The position numbers and the translations under genes were made by a program. 64,000 nt of DNA, taken from positions 1 through 64,000 of the forward strand of contig CAVOKW010000033.1 in the NCBI GenBank assembly GCA_963696585.1. Direction: 5' to 3'. Under the pieces are notes generated by a model. It had not been told where the DNA came from. It made no database searches and saw only the letters and a list, made by a program, of their open reading frames with translations. Shown one piece after another: positions 56,411 to 64,000 of this stretch. This stretch comes from Parvibaculum sp963696585. Lineage in GTDB: Bacteria; Pseudomonadota; Alphaproteobacteria; Parvibaculales; Parvibaculaceae. The first letter of the stretch is position 1, and each line of letters begins with the position of its first letter.

Positions 56411-57454
56411 ATGCCCTTTGGCGTCATTTCGCCCGGTCCGCGCAATCTGATCACCGATGTCCATGCTATCAGCGTCGGCAATGCCGGGGATAACTCGGTT
56501 ATCAGCGGCGTCACGGTTGTGTTGCCGGGCCAGCGTGCCGTCGCGGCAGGCGATGTGCGTGGCGGTGGTCCCGGCACGCGCGAAACCGATGCGCTCGATC
56601 CGGCCAATCTTGTCGATGCGGTTGATGCTGTCGTCCTTTCGGGTGGTTCATCCTATGGTCTTGATGCGGCCTCGGGCGTTGCCAATTGGCTCGGGAGCCG
56701 TGGGCGCGGCTTTGCGCTCGCCGGATCGCCCGTTGTCTCGCCCGTTGTGCCGGCCGCCATTTTATTCGACCTCATGAATGGCGGGGATAAGTCATGGGGT
56801 GAAAATCCGCCCTATAACGCGCTTGGCCGCGCGGCTTGCGCCGATGCCGGGTCTGATTTCGCACTCGGCAATGTCGGGGCGGGGCTCGGGGCGCGGGCGG
56901 GCCAGCTCAAGGGCGGGCTCGGCTCAGCCTCGGCCATCGTATCCTCCGGCCTTCAGGTCGGCGCCCTGATCGCAGTCAATTCCTTCGGCTCGGTCATCAT
57001 GCCCGGCACGGGGCATTTCTGGGCCGCACCATACGAACTCATGGGCGAGTTCGGTGGCAGGGGCTGGCCCGCCCCCATGCCGGCCTTCGCCGCCCTGGAC
57101 CCCCGTCTCGGCAGCAAGGCCGAACCGGCCTATGAAAATGCAGGCAGCAACACGACCATCGGCGTTGTCGCCACCAATGCCGATCTGACGCCCGCCGAAG
57201 CCCGCCGTGTCGCCATCATGGCGCAGGATGGCCTGGCGCGCGCCATTCGCCCGGTTCATGCCGCCATGGATGGCGATGTGATTTTCGTTCTGGCGACGGC
57301 CGCCCATGAACTTGATCGGGCGCGCCGCCCGCTGGCCTTGTCCATGCTGGGGGCGATGGCGGCTGATTGTGTCGCCCGCGCCATCGCCCGCGGGGTCTAT
57401 GCCGCACAAACTTTGGGACAGATGCCGGGATATGCCTCGCTTTACGGGGCCTGA
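56411..57454 (+). CDS. P1 family (DmpA-like) peptidase / aminopeptidase
   Basis: Ntn-type hydrolase of the DmpA/peptidase S58 family, 347 residues from the ATG at 56411; an ATG at 56366 is an alternative. Family blocks: PGPRNLITDVHAISVGNA at the start, VVLPGQRAVAAGDVRGGGPG, AVVLSGGSSYGLDAASGV, and NVGAGLGARAGQLKGGLGSA. The region around the expected self-cleavage site reads GALIAVNSFGSVI (near residue 195-205). Activity on D- or beta-amino acid peptides is family knowledge only. Confidence 0.88.
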   Translation: MPFGVISPGPRNLITDVHAISVGNAGDNSVISGVTVVLPGQRAVAAGDVRGGGPGTRETDALDPANLVDAVDAVVLSGGSSYGLDAASGVANWLGSRGRGFALAGSPVVSPVVPAAILFDLMNGGDKSWGENPPYNALGRAACADAGSDFALGNVGAGLGARAGQLKGGLGSASAIVSSGLQVGALIAVNSFGSVIMPGTGHFWAAPYELMGEFGGRGWPAPMPAFAALDPRLGSKAEPAYENAGSNTTIGVVATNADLTPAEARRVAIMAQDGLARAIRPVHAAMDGDVIFVLATAAHELDRARRPLALSMLGAMAADCVARAIARGVYAAQTLGQMPGYASLYGA

Positions 57455-57495
57455 GCGTCCGGCAGAAATCCTCAGTCTCTGTTTGACGTTACCCC

Positions 57496-57524
57496 TTGCA
57501 CTTGCCAGCCGGACCCCTTATTAG
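57496..57524 (+). promoter_or_regulatory. Putative promoter of tRNA-Arg
   Basis: TTGCAC (57496-57501), a 17-base spacer and TATTAG (57519-57524), 64 bases before the tRNA. A further TTGACG lies at 57483. Confidence 0.4.
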
Positions 57525-57587
57525 TGTGCGCCTTCGCGGCACGCGGGCGGTCATTCGTGGCACCACCCTTATCCTCGCCGCAAGCAG

Positions 57588-57664
57588 GCACCGGTAGCTC
57601 AGCTGGATAGAGCATCAGACTACGAATCTGAGGGTCGGAGGTTCGAATCCTTCTCGGTGCACCA
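57588..57664 (+). tRNA. tRNA-Arg (anticodon ACG)
   Basis: A 77-base cloverleaf with encoded CCA. Acceptor GCACCGG pairs TCGGTGC (one G-U), D arm GCTC...GAGC, anticodon stem CAGAC/... with loop containing ACG (near 57622), and T arm GGAGG-TTCGAATCC. ACG is read as inosine after TadA editing and decodes CGU/CGC/CGA. Confidence 0.97.
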
Positions 57665-57980
57665 CTAATTTCAATGACTTAGTCTTTTGATGAAAAGCCT
57701 TAGGCTCCTCATAGGCCCCGCCATTGGGCGACGTTGGAGCCTCCGGCAAACCCGGGGTGGTTCAAACCGGGGATTTGTCGCAGTGCATTGCGGGTTGTCA
57801 GTTGTGATTGCTGGAATATGTTTCCATCCATGTCAGGTGACGCATTAAGATGGTGCGCGGCAGACGCGTCTCGTCCATGACCTGCCACGGAAGTTTCCCC
57901 CATCGGGGGATTAGAGTCGCGGCATGAGTGAGTTTGCCCTCCCGGGCGGGTTGAGCAACTGGCCGCCACGCGCGCCATAG
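57665..57980. other. Gene-free region downstream of tRNA-Arg
   Basis: I see no supported gene here. A short palindrome TCCCCCATCGGGGGA-like element lies near 57896-57911. No integrase, attachment repeat or tRNA 3' duplicate was recognised, so an integrated element at this tRNA is not supported. Confidence 0.5.
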
Positions 57981-58009
57981 AAAACCCGGCGCAGATTTCT
58001 CTGGCCGGG
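57981..58009 (-). terminator. Rho-independent terminator of the cold-shock gene
   Basis: Read leftward: GCCGGG-like arm 58004-58009 extended inward by TCTG/CAGA pairs with 57985-57990, then a run complementary to AAAA (57981-57984). It is 55 bases after the csp stop. Confidence 0.65.
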
Positions 58010-58064
58010 CATCTTGATCGTTCCTCAGGTCAGGCTTTTCGCCCGCCATGCGGTTCCGTCAGGC

Positions 58065-58271
58065 TCAGAGAACCTGAAGGTTCGCAGCCGAGGTCTTGCC
58101 TTTTTCTGTCACGAGATCGTAGGACAGCTTCTGGCCTTCATTGAGGTTCGACAGACCAGCGCGTTCCACAGCGGAGATGTGAACGAACACATCATTGTCG
58201 CCGTTGTCAGGCTGAATGAAACCGAAACCTTTTTGGCTGTTAAACCACTTAACCGCGCCCTTGTTGGACAT
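58065..58271 (-). CDS. Cold-shock-domain protein (CspA family)
   Basis: A 68-residue single-stranded nucleic-acid-binding protein and RNA chaperone. RNA-binding motifs KGFGFI (RNP1) and DVFVHIS (RNP2) are intact. The AAGGAG Shine-Dalgarno supports the ATG at 58271. The gap of 317 bases up to the acyl-CoA ligase stop (58272-58588) has no recognisable gene and may hold a long regulatory 5' leader, as is common for csp genes. Confidence 0.95.
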   Translation of the reverse strand: MSNKGAVKWFNSQKGFGFIQPDNGDNDVFVHISAVERAGLSNLNEGQKLSYDLVTEKGKTSAANLQVL

Positions 58272-58588
58272 GGTGTCTCCTTGGAATAGAGGGTGCCGTT
58301 CGCGCAATATCACGCGACCGTATCAAGCTTCACTATGAGTAGGGTACCGCCCGGCGCTCGATCTTGAGCGTAGAGAGCATGCCGAACCAGAACGAAATGA
58401 CATCTCATAAGTGGGGCTGGGGTCAAAAATTGCAAGGAATATATCTGGCCGGAGAAACAAAGCGCAGGATAGCGCCAGATATGCTTGTCCCGATCCAGGG
58501 CCAATGCGCTCGATACCGGCACTCGCAGCCATTGGTGCCCATTGACCGCACCAACGCCGCCCCCGGTTTTCCGCCAGGCATTGCGTCC

Positions 58589-60172
58589 CTAATCGAGAAG
58601 TTTGCGCAATTCGGCCTTGGCAATTTTTTCCAGCGTTGAGCGCGGCAGGCTGTCAACGATGCGTATCTCGCGCGGCTGCTTGAAATTGGCCAGCGCCGAC
58701 TTGCAAGCCTCGGCAATGGCATGGGTCAGCGCTTCAGGCGAGGCCGTGCTGCCCGGCATGGGCAGCACGAACACGACAGGCACCTCGTCATACATCGGGT
58801 CTTTCTTGGCCACGACGGCCGCTTCGGCAATACCCGGCACGCTCATGACGACGCGCTCGATTTCGGAAGCGGCCACATTTTCACCGCCGACTTTCAGCAT
58901 GTCCTTGGCGCGATCGGCAAAAACGAGATAGCCATTCGCCATCACGGTGACGCGGTCGCCGGTGATGAAATAGCCATCCTCGTCAAAAGCGGCGGCCGTT
59001 GCTTCGGGATTATTATAATACTCGGCAAAGAGCGACAGACCGCGCTGCCCCTTGATCAGCAGGTCGCCGGTCTCGCCGGGCTGGGCGTCCTTGCCCTCAC
59101 CCGTCACGACGCGCAATTCATATTCGGCCGCCACACGTCCCATCGACATGGACATGTCAGGATGAAAAACGCTGCCGATAGTGCCGTGCGTGATGGTTTC
59201 CGTCATCCCCCACCAGCCGATGGTCTTGACGCGGAAATGCCTATCCGTCGCGGGTTCGCAAACACCATTGCCCCATAGCCGATAAGTGTGCTTCTCGGGA
59301 ACGGGGATCGGCATCAAGGCGCGCAGGCAGAATGGCACCATCGAGGTCCAGGTGCAGCCATGCTTGAGCGAGACCGGCCAGAAACGCGACGCCGAAAAGC
59401 GCGGCTGAACCACCATGGTCGCGCCGACCCAGAGCGAGGCGAGCACGGAATAGGATTGTGCATTGGTATGAAACAGCGGCATCGTGATGAGATGGACATC
59501 GCCTGGCTGCAGGTTTTCATGATCGGCGCAGACCTTGGCGCCCCAGAGCGCATTGGCATGTGTCCAGAGCACCGCCTTGGGGCGTGACGTCGTGCCCGAT
59601 GTGTATTGAATGCCGAAGGGGGCGAGGGGGTCGGCAGCCCTTTGGGGCAGTGACGCCGGATCAGCGTCAAGGGCCTCAAATCTGTCAGCCGGGGCAGGTC
59701 GATTGGCGCCAGCGTCCTCGCCATTATCCGTATCGGTGACGGCCAGCCATTTGAGCTGCGGGGCAGCCGCTTTGACCATTGCCGCAAATCGGGGCTGCGT
59801 GATGCCGGCAACCGCGCCGCTATGCGAGGCAAAATAGGCCATTTCATCAGCCGTGGAACGCGCATTTGTCGTCACGGCCACAGCGCCGGCATAGGCGCAG
59901 CCAAACCACGAAAATATCGATTCCGGGCAATTGTCGAAATGCACGATCACGCGATCGCCGGGCTTGATCCCGCGCGCATGCAAGCCGGCCGCCACGCGCC
60001 GGATTTTGTCGCCAAAGGCGCCATAGGTCCAGCTCGCAGCCTCGCCTTCAAATGGTTCCCAGATCAGGGCCGGATGCGTTGTTCTTGTCCGTGCCATCAA
60101 ATCGATCAGCATACGGATATCCTGTCCGGCGAATGTTTGGACATGACGATTGGTCATTGCAGGCAAGGGCAT
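58589..60172 (-). CDS. Acyl-CoA synthetase / AMP-dependent ligase
   Basis: Activates a carboxylic acid to its CoA thioester through an acyl-adenylate. 527 residues; ATG at 60172 or 60157. Core motifs: YTSGTTSRPKAVLWTH (A3, phosphate loop), GWWGMTETITHG (A5), GDRVTVMANGYLVFADRAKD (A7-A8 hinge) and the C-terminal catalytic Lys in PRSTLEKIAKAEL. It resembles the group of crotonobetaine/carnitine or medium-chain CoA ligases, but the substrate cannot be fixed. No associated dehydrogenase or thioesterase is next to it. Confidence 0.92.
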   Translation of the reverse strand: MPLPAMTNRHVQTFAGQDIRMLIDLMARTRTTHPALIWEPFEGEAASWTYGAFGDKIRRVAAGLHARGIKPGDRVIVHFDNCPESIFSWFGCAYAGAVAVTTNARSTADEMAYFASHSGAVAGITQPRFAAMVKAAAPQLKWLAVTDTDNGEDAGANRPAPADRFEALDADPASLPQRAADPLAPFGIQYTSGTTSRPKAVLWTHANALWGAKVCADHENLQPGDVHLITMPLFHTNAQSYSVLASLWVGATMVVQPRFSASRFWPVSLKHGCTWTSMVPFCLRALMPIPVPEKHTYRLWGNGVCEPATDRHFRVKTIGWWGMTETITHGTIGSVFHPDMSMSMGRVAAEYELRVVTGEGKDAQPGETGDLLIKGQRGLSLFAEYYNNPEATAAAFDEDGYFITGDRVTVMANGYLVFADRAKDMLKVGGENVAASEIERVVMSVPGIAEAAVVAKKDPMYDEVPVVFVLPMPGSTASPEALTHAIAEACKSALANFKQPREIRIVDSLPRSTLEKIAKAELRKLLD

Positions 60173-60390
60173 TTCGGCGTTCCCATTTTGGTTTTATGGT
60201 CTTTCATAGCATGAAGACCATGCGGCTCAGCAAGCTAAAGGCGGGATTTTTTCATCAAACGGCAATGCGCGCTATCGCGGAAATGAATTGGACGCTAGTA
60301 TCGCAACGATGAATGATCCGATCGGTTGAGTAGGTGTTGCCCTGAAAGAAGGTTTCATTGCAGCGCAGCAAATAAAACCAGAGAGGCAAT

Positions 60391-60921
60391 ATGGCTGGAG
60401 GAATGGTGCAAGCCCATCAGGCAGTTGAATTCCCGCCCATCGAACTGGACGACACGCTTGATTTCCAGTTTGCCGCGCCACGCAAGGGCTATGAATACTG
60501 GCTCGATAAATGCGCCGGTCGCGCCATGCCGGATCGTCGCGATATCGACCCCGTACAGCTGGTCGGCATTCTCGAACATCTCAGCCTGTTCGACATGGAT
60601 ATCAGCGATGGCGTCCTGCAAAACTTGCGTGCGCGTCTGATCGGTGCCGAGTTTGAGCGCGTCTTCGGCTCTCTGCGCAACAGGGATTTGCCAACCCTGC
60701 TCGGCCCCATTGTCTGGGCGCGCTGGATGGATCTCTCAGGCAAGGTGCTCGCTCATGGCGGCCCGGTGCGGGCGACGGGACAGATCATGTTTGCCAATAA
60801 GTCACATCTGGGTGTCGAATTGTTGCTGGCGCCCCTGACGGATGGCGGAGAAAAACCGGCCGTGATTTTTCTGGTCGATCATTTCTATTCGATCATCAAA
60901 GAGGCCCGCTTGCGCGGCTAA
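60391..60921 (+). CDS. PAS_5 (DUF1423-type) domain protein
   Basis: A 176-residue protein consisting mostly of one PAS_5-like domain, recognised by the pattern RGYEYWLDKCAGRAMPDRRDIDP-type opening (here KGYEYWLDKCAGRAMPDRRD), the LVGILEHLSLFDMD strand and RLIGAEFERVFG. No output domain is fused. Such proteins are abundant in alphaproteobacteria and their ligands are unknown. GAGAGG precedes the ATG. Confidence 0.8.
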   Translation: MAGGMVQAHQAVEFPPIELDDTLDFQFAAPRKGYEYWLDKCAGRAMPDRRDIDPVQLVGILEHLSLFDMDISDGVLQNLRARLIGAEFERVFGSLRNRDLPTLLGPIVWARWMDLSGKVLAHGGPVRATGQIMFANKSHLGVELLLAPLTDGGEKPAVIFLVDHFYSIIKEARLRG

Positions 60922-61003
60922 GCGCCTTTGTTTCCTGTGTCCGAGGCTGTAGTCTGCCCGCCGGAGAGTCCCCGCTCAAAGAGGACCAAACAGGGAGAAG
61001 ACC

Positions 61004-62902
61004 ATGGCCGGGCCCAAAGACGCCACGGAAGCGACACGCCATGCGCAGGCCCGTCTTTGCAAGCATCTTCCCACGCATGATGGCGAGGATTTTGCGGACG
61101 CCACACGCGGCTTCATCGCCACCATTCCGGACGCCCGCTCGCATCACGCGCTCGGCCATGCCGTCTGGGACATGGGTACCTTCGATTTCATCAAGCAAGA
61201 CTCGCCCGCGCCCGACACGGTCAATCCAAGCCTGTGGCGACAAGCCCGGCTCAACAAGATTCATGGCCTTTTCGAAGTCACCAAGGGCATTTATCAGGTC
61301 CGCAACTTCGATCTTTCCAACATCACCTTCATCGAAGGTGACAAGGGCTATCTCGTTATCGATCCGCTCATCTCCGAAGAGCCGGCCGCCGCCGCCCTGG
61401 CCCTGATGCGCCAGCATCGCGGCCACAAGCCCGTCACAGGCGTCATCTACACCCATAGCCATGTCGATCATTATGGCGGCGTGCGCGGCGTCCTGAGTGA
61501 TGCGGATATCGCTTCAGGTCTCAGGATCATTGCGCCGGAAGGCTTCCTCGAAGAAGCCGTCAGCGAGAATGTGCTGGCCGGCAATGCCATGGGCCGCCGT
61601 GCAACATATATGTATGGCTCGCTTCTGCCGCGTAACGCGCGGGGTCATGTCGATTCCGGTCTCGGCAAGACCGTGTCGCTCGGCAGTGTCAGCCTTGTGC
61701 CGCCCAATGTCAGCATCTCGACAACCGGAGAGAAGCTCACCATCGACGGCATCGAAATCATCTTCCAGGTGACGCCGGGCACCGAAGCGCCCGCCGAGAT
61801 GAACTTCTTCTTTCCGCAATTCAACGCGCTCTGCATGGCGGAAAACTGCTCCTGCCAGTTGCACAATCTCTATACGCCGCGCGGCGCACAGGTGCGCGAC
61901 GCCAAGGCCTGGAGCTATTACATCAATGAAGCGCTGGAAATGTTTGGACCCCGGACAGATGTGCTTTTCGCCAGCCATCACTGGCCCAAATGGGGCCGCG
62001 ACAAGGCCGGGAAGTTTCTGCGCAAACAGCGTGATCTCTACAAATATATTCACGACCAGACTTTGCGTCTCGCCAATCACGGCCTGACGCCGCTTGAAAT
62101 CGCCGAGGAAATCACCCTGCCGCCAACCCTCGCGGACGAGTGGTACACGCGTGATTATTACGGCACGCTCAATCACAATGCCAAAGCCGTCTATCAGCGT
62201 TATCTCGGCTGGTTTGATGGCAATCCGGCCAATCTCCACAAGCTGCCACCGGTTGAAGTCGGCAGGCGCTATGTCGAACTGGCAGGCGGGGCGGATGCAT
62301 TGCTGGAAAAGGCGCACACCGCTTTTGCCAAGGGTGATTATCGCTGGGTCGCCGAACTCGTGAACCACCTTGTCTTTGCCGATCCCGCCAATGCACAGGC
62401 GCGCGAATTGCAGGCTGACGCGCTGGAACAGATGGGCTACCAGGCGGAGTCGGGTCCGTGGCGGGCTTTCTATCTCACCGCCGCCATGGAGCTGCGCCAC
62501 CCGCGACCGTCATCCGATGCGCCACGTCAGGGTGCGGCCGGACAATTGCGTTCGCTGCCCGCCGAAATGTTGCTTGATTCGCTCTCGGTTCGGCTGAACG
62601 GACCCAAAGCCGGGGCGCGCCATTTCACCTTCAATATCGTCTTCCGCGATACGGGCGAGCGGTTTCACCTGCTCGTGGAAAATGCCGTGTTCCACCATTT
62701 TGCGGGTCGTGTCAGCGACAAGGCGCAGGCCACCATTGAGTTGACCCGTTCCGATCTCATAGCGCTTGTCATCGGCGAGGCAACGCTCAAGGCGTTGATC
62801 GCCAGCAAGGCCGTCATCTTGTCAGGTGAGGAGAGCGCCTTTGCCGATTGGCTCTCGCTTCTCGACAGGTTTGATTTCTGGTTTGAAATCGTCCTGCCCT
62901 GA
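61004..62902 (+). CDS. Alkyl sulfatase-like metallo-beta-lactamase-fold hydrolase
   Basis: Resembles SDS hydrolase SdsA1/YjcS: an MBL domain (about 80-330) with THSHVDHYGG metal site, a helical dimerisation domain (about 335-470) and a C-terminal SCP2-like domain (about 505-632). 632 residues, close to the family. Two differences stand out: there is no signal peptide, while characterised relatives are exported, and the usual ENATHxxHN segment reads ENCSCQLHN, so a His is replaced. Cytoplasmic location and altered substrate are inferred. Preceded by AGGGAG at a suitable distance. It stands alone. Confidence 0.88.
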   Translation: MAGPKDATEATRHAQARLCKHLPTHDGEDFADATRGFIATIPDARSHHALGHAVWDMGTFDFIKQDSPAPDTVNPSLWRQARLNKIHGLFEVTKGIYQVRNFDLSNITFIEGDKGYLVIDPLISEEPAAAALALMRQHRGHKPVTGVIYTHSHVDHYGGVRGVLSDADIASGLRIIAPEGFLEEAVSENVLAGNAMGRRATYMYGSLLPRNARGHVDSGLGKTVSLGSVSLVPPNVSISTTGEKLTIDGIEIIFQVTPGTEAPAEMNFFFPQFNALCMAENCSCQLHNLYTPRGAQVRDAKAWSYYINEALEMFGPRTDVLFASHHWPKWGRDKAGKFLRKQRDLYKYIHDQTLRLANHGLTPLEIAEEITLPPTLADEWYTRDYYGTLNHNAKAVYQRYLGWFDGNPANLHKLPPVEVGRRYVELAGGADALLEKAHTAFAKGDYRWVAELVNHLVFADPANAQARELQADALEQMGYQAESGPWRAFYLTAAMELRHPRPSSDAPRQGAAGQLRSLPAEMLLDSLSVRLNGPKAGARHFTFNIVFRDTGERFHLLVENAVFHHFAGRVSDKAQATIELTRSDLIALVIGEATLKALIASKAVILSGEESAFADWLSLLDRFDFWFEIVLP

Positions 62903-63235
62903 AAACGCTTCGGCAACAGGAACCGGAAAATCCCATCCCCGTACACGGTCCCACTCGCGACCTGGGTCGCCGGGGGTCGGCTCAAGCATCGCGCGACCCT
63001 TGGTTGAGGGTCTCGAAAATGCCCCCGTTGCCGTAACCCGCTGTTTGACGGGGAAAATCTTGGCAAGCTGGTGGTCAAGGTCGCACCGGACATGTGATGA
63101 GGCGCTGTCTGTTAACGACTTTTTAGCGACGAAAACGACCGCCTGTGGCAGGAAGGGCGCATACGCCTCCTGCCAAGGTCACCATTTCCTGCTAGAGTGC
63201 GTCGCAGAAATGCGGCTTACGAGAGGGTCCGGCTC
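62903..63235. other. Intergenic region downstream of the sulfatase-like gene
   Basis: No gene is supported. A perfect small hairpin GACCCT/AGGGTC lies at 62995-63012 without a T-run. A CtrA-like half match TTAA-N7-TTAG (63112-63126) lies 110-124 bases before the next gene. Confidence 0.4.
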
Positions 63236-63595
63236 ATGACATTCAGATATCTGCCAGTTGCGGGTGCATTCTTGCTCGGCGCGACCATGAGCTTTGCCCA
63301 ACTGGCCAAGGCCGAAGATGGGCCCGCACCCAAGGGCCCACAGCCGGGTTCGGTCTATGAGTTGACCGAACCGACGGAGACAAGCCCGGTCAATTACCGC
63401 TCCAATGCGGATGAGGGATATGACAATCCCGAGCAGCACGATGCGGAAATGTATGCCGAACAGTTTGAGGCCAAGCGCCGTGAGGATCTGATCCACGAGC
63501 GTCAGCAGCTTGATCGTCTGGATGACTTTGCCGGTGGCCGTCAGCCGCTTGGCTATCCAGCGCTTGCGCCGCGCAATGGCTTTGCGCCTTATTGA
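63236..63595 (+). CDS. Small secreted hypothetical protein
   Basis: A 119-residue protein of unknown function. A Sec signal peptide (VAGAFLLGATMSFAQLAKA, cleavage before EDG) is followed by a charged, low-complexity mature part rich in Glu, Asp, Arg and Gln, with a heptad-like helix (EQFEAKRREDLIHERQQLDR). The ATG at 63236 has GAGAGGG upstream. Periplasmic or surface location is expected. Convergent with tamB. Confidence 0.65.
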   Translation: MTFRYLPVAGAFLLGATMSFAQLAKAEDGPAPKGPQPGSVYELTEPTETSPVNYRSNADEGYDNPEQHDAEMYAEQFEAKRREDLIHERQQLDRLDDFAGGRQPLGYPALAPRNGFAPY

Positions 63596-63609
63596 TCGGT
63601 TGCCCGGCC

Positions 63610-64000
63610 TCAATAATCCCATTTCCAGTTGACGCCCACATCGCTCGTCGCGCTTTGGCCGATTTTCGTGTCAACGCTCACGCGTGGCGTCACCTCGATC
63701 TCCACCTTGATGGCGGAGTCGCTGGCGGACGCCCCTTGCTGCACACCCACATAAACGCCCTTGCGGATATATTTCCCGGCTGAAACCGTGGTCGCCCCAC
63801 TCGCACCCTTGTCGAGGCTCAGCACATCAAGGCCGAGTGAGTCCTGCAATTTGCCGAGGATATCGGGCCCGCCGCCGCTCTGGCCGGAAACCACCGCCAG
63901 TGTATTGGCAAGCTGCGCCGCCTCAACCGCGGTAAGTTCACCCACGCCCTTTTCAAACAACACGCGCGAAATGATTTCATCACGCGGCAGCGACGGCGTT
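63610..64000 (-). CDS. tamB: TamB-type translocation and assembly protein, C-terminal part
   Basis: The frame is open to the right edge of the window, so only the last about 130 residues are seen. They contain the TamB/DUF490 C-terminal signature: PRDEIISRVLFEKGVGELTA (codons 63934-63993), QLANTLAVVSG, then beta strands GKYIRKGVYVGVQQG and the ending VGVNWKWDY. TamB spans the periplasm with TamA and supports outer-membrane protein insertion and lipid transport. Most of the protein lies outside the window. Confidence 0.9.
   Translation of the reverse strand, partial: TPSLPRDEIISRVLFEKGVGELTAVEAAQLANTLAVVSGQSGGGPDILGKLQDSLGLDVLSLDKGASGATTVSAGKYIRKGVYVGVQQGASASDSAIKVEIEVTPRVSVDTKIGQSATSDVGVNWKWDY

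Noticed and set aside
57588..58064. Genomic island integrated at tRNA-Arg
   Set aside because: No integrase, no repeat of the tRNA 3' end, and core genes resume directly.
62826..63239. Plus-strand frame spanning the end of the sulfatase-like gene and the following gap
   Set aside because: Begins inside a well-defined gene in another frame, is Ser/Arg-rich low complexity and has no family resemblance.

Overview
The window is a gene-dense, GC-rich stretch of an alphaproteobacterial chromosome, most consistent with the order Hyphomicrobiales (Rhizobiales). The clues are the neighbourhoods cytochrome c (CycM-like)-kdsB-pheA, nudC-ffs-dnaX-ybaB-recR, dapD-dapE and rpmH-rnpA-yidC-engB-argB, together with DUF2336, DUF1036 and DUF3035 proteins and TTAA-N7-TTAA (CtrA-type) sites. 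The assignment is inferred from gene content and order only; no similarity search could be run. Almost everything is core housekeeping. I see no prophage, integrase, insertion sequence, CRISPR array or biosynthetic cluster.

Layout. 1-4.9 kb: a leftward peptide ABC importer operon (two YejA-type binding proteins, YejB; YejE/YejF would lie off the left edge). 5-12.2 kb: cytochrome c, KdsB (LPS), PheA (phenylalanine), a small secreted YXWGXW protein, NudC, the SRP RNA, then dnaX-ybaB-recR. 12.2-15.6 kb: alanine/sodium symporter, cytochrome b561-type protein and RmuC, all leftward. 15.7-23.2 kb: def-fmt-truA rightward, facing a leftward dapD-dapE-membrane protein-murI operon and a TipF-like degenerate EAL protein. 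23.3-30.8 kb is the most accessory part: a Fic protein behind an AT-rich inverted-repeat region, glutathione peroxidase, an OmpA lipoprotein, two short-chain dehydrogenases flanking a decayed acetyltransferase, and a class III aminotransferase divergent from an XRE-cupin regulator and a thioesterase. 31.1-38.2 kb: ileS (broken by two single-base insertions in this sequence), lspA, a DUF3035 lipoprotein and a catalytic/non-catalytic M16 peptidase pair. 38.2-38.6 kb: a cluster of palindromic repeats. 38.6-49.2 kb: pgi, mutL, a HAD phosphatase, a DUF2336 protein behind a CtrA-type box, then leftward rpmH-rnpA-yidC-engB-argB-DUF1036. 49.5-64 kb: a TVP38 membrane protein plus flavin disulfide reductase, a histidine kinase, glucokinase, gamma-glutamyltransferase, a P1 peptidase, tRNA-Arg(ACG), a cold-shock protein, an acyl-CoA ligase, a PAS_5 protein, an alkylsulfatase-like metallo-hydrolase, a small secreted protein and the C-terminus of TamB.

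Themes. Several genes serve the envelope: kdsB, murI, dapD/dapE, lspA, yidC, tamB and two lipoproteins. Others serve translation and protein maturation: rpmH, rnpA, ffs, def, fmt, truA, ileS, engB and tRNA-Arg. dnaX, recR, mutL and rmuC serve DNA maintenance. Start sites were moved from the longest open frame where a Shine-Dalgarno sequence, a signal peptide or an operon overlap supported it. The observations I would follow up are the double frameshift in ileS, the Fic locus with its AT-rich palindromic promoter region, CtrA-type boxes before the DUF2336 and TipF-like genes, a 16-bp tandem repeat that writes the C-terminus of EngB, and a family of hairpin repeats that share their ends but differ in their cores.
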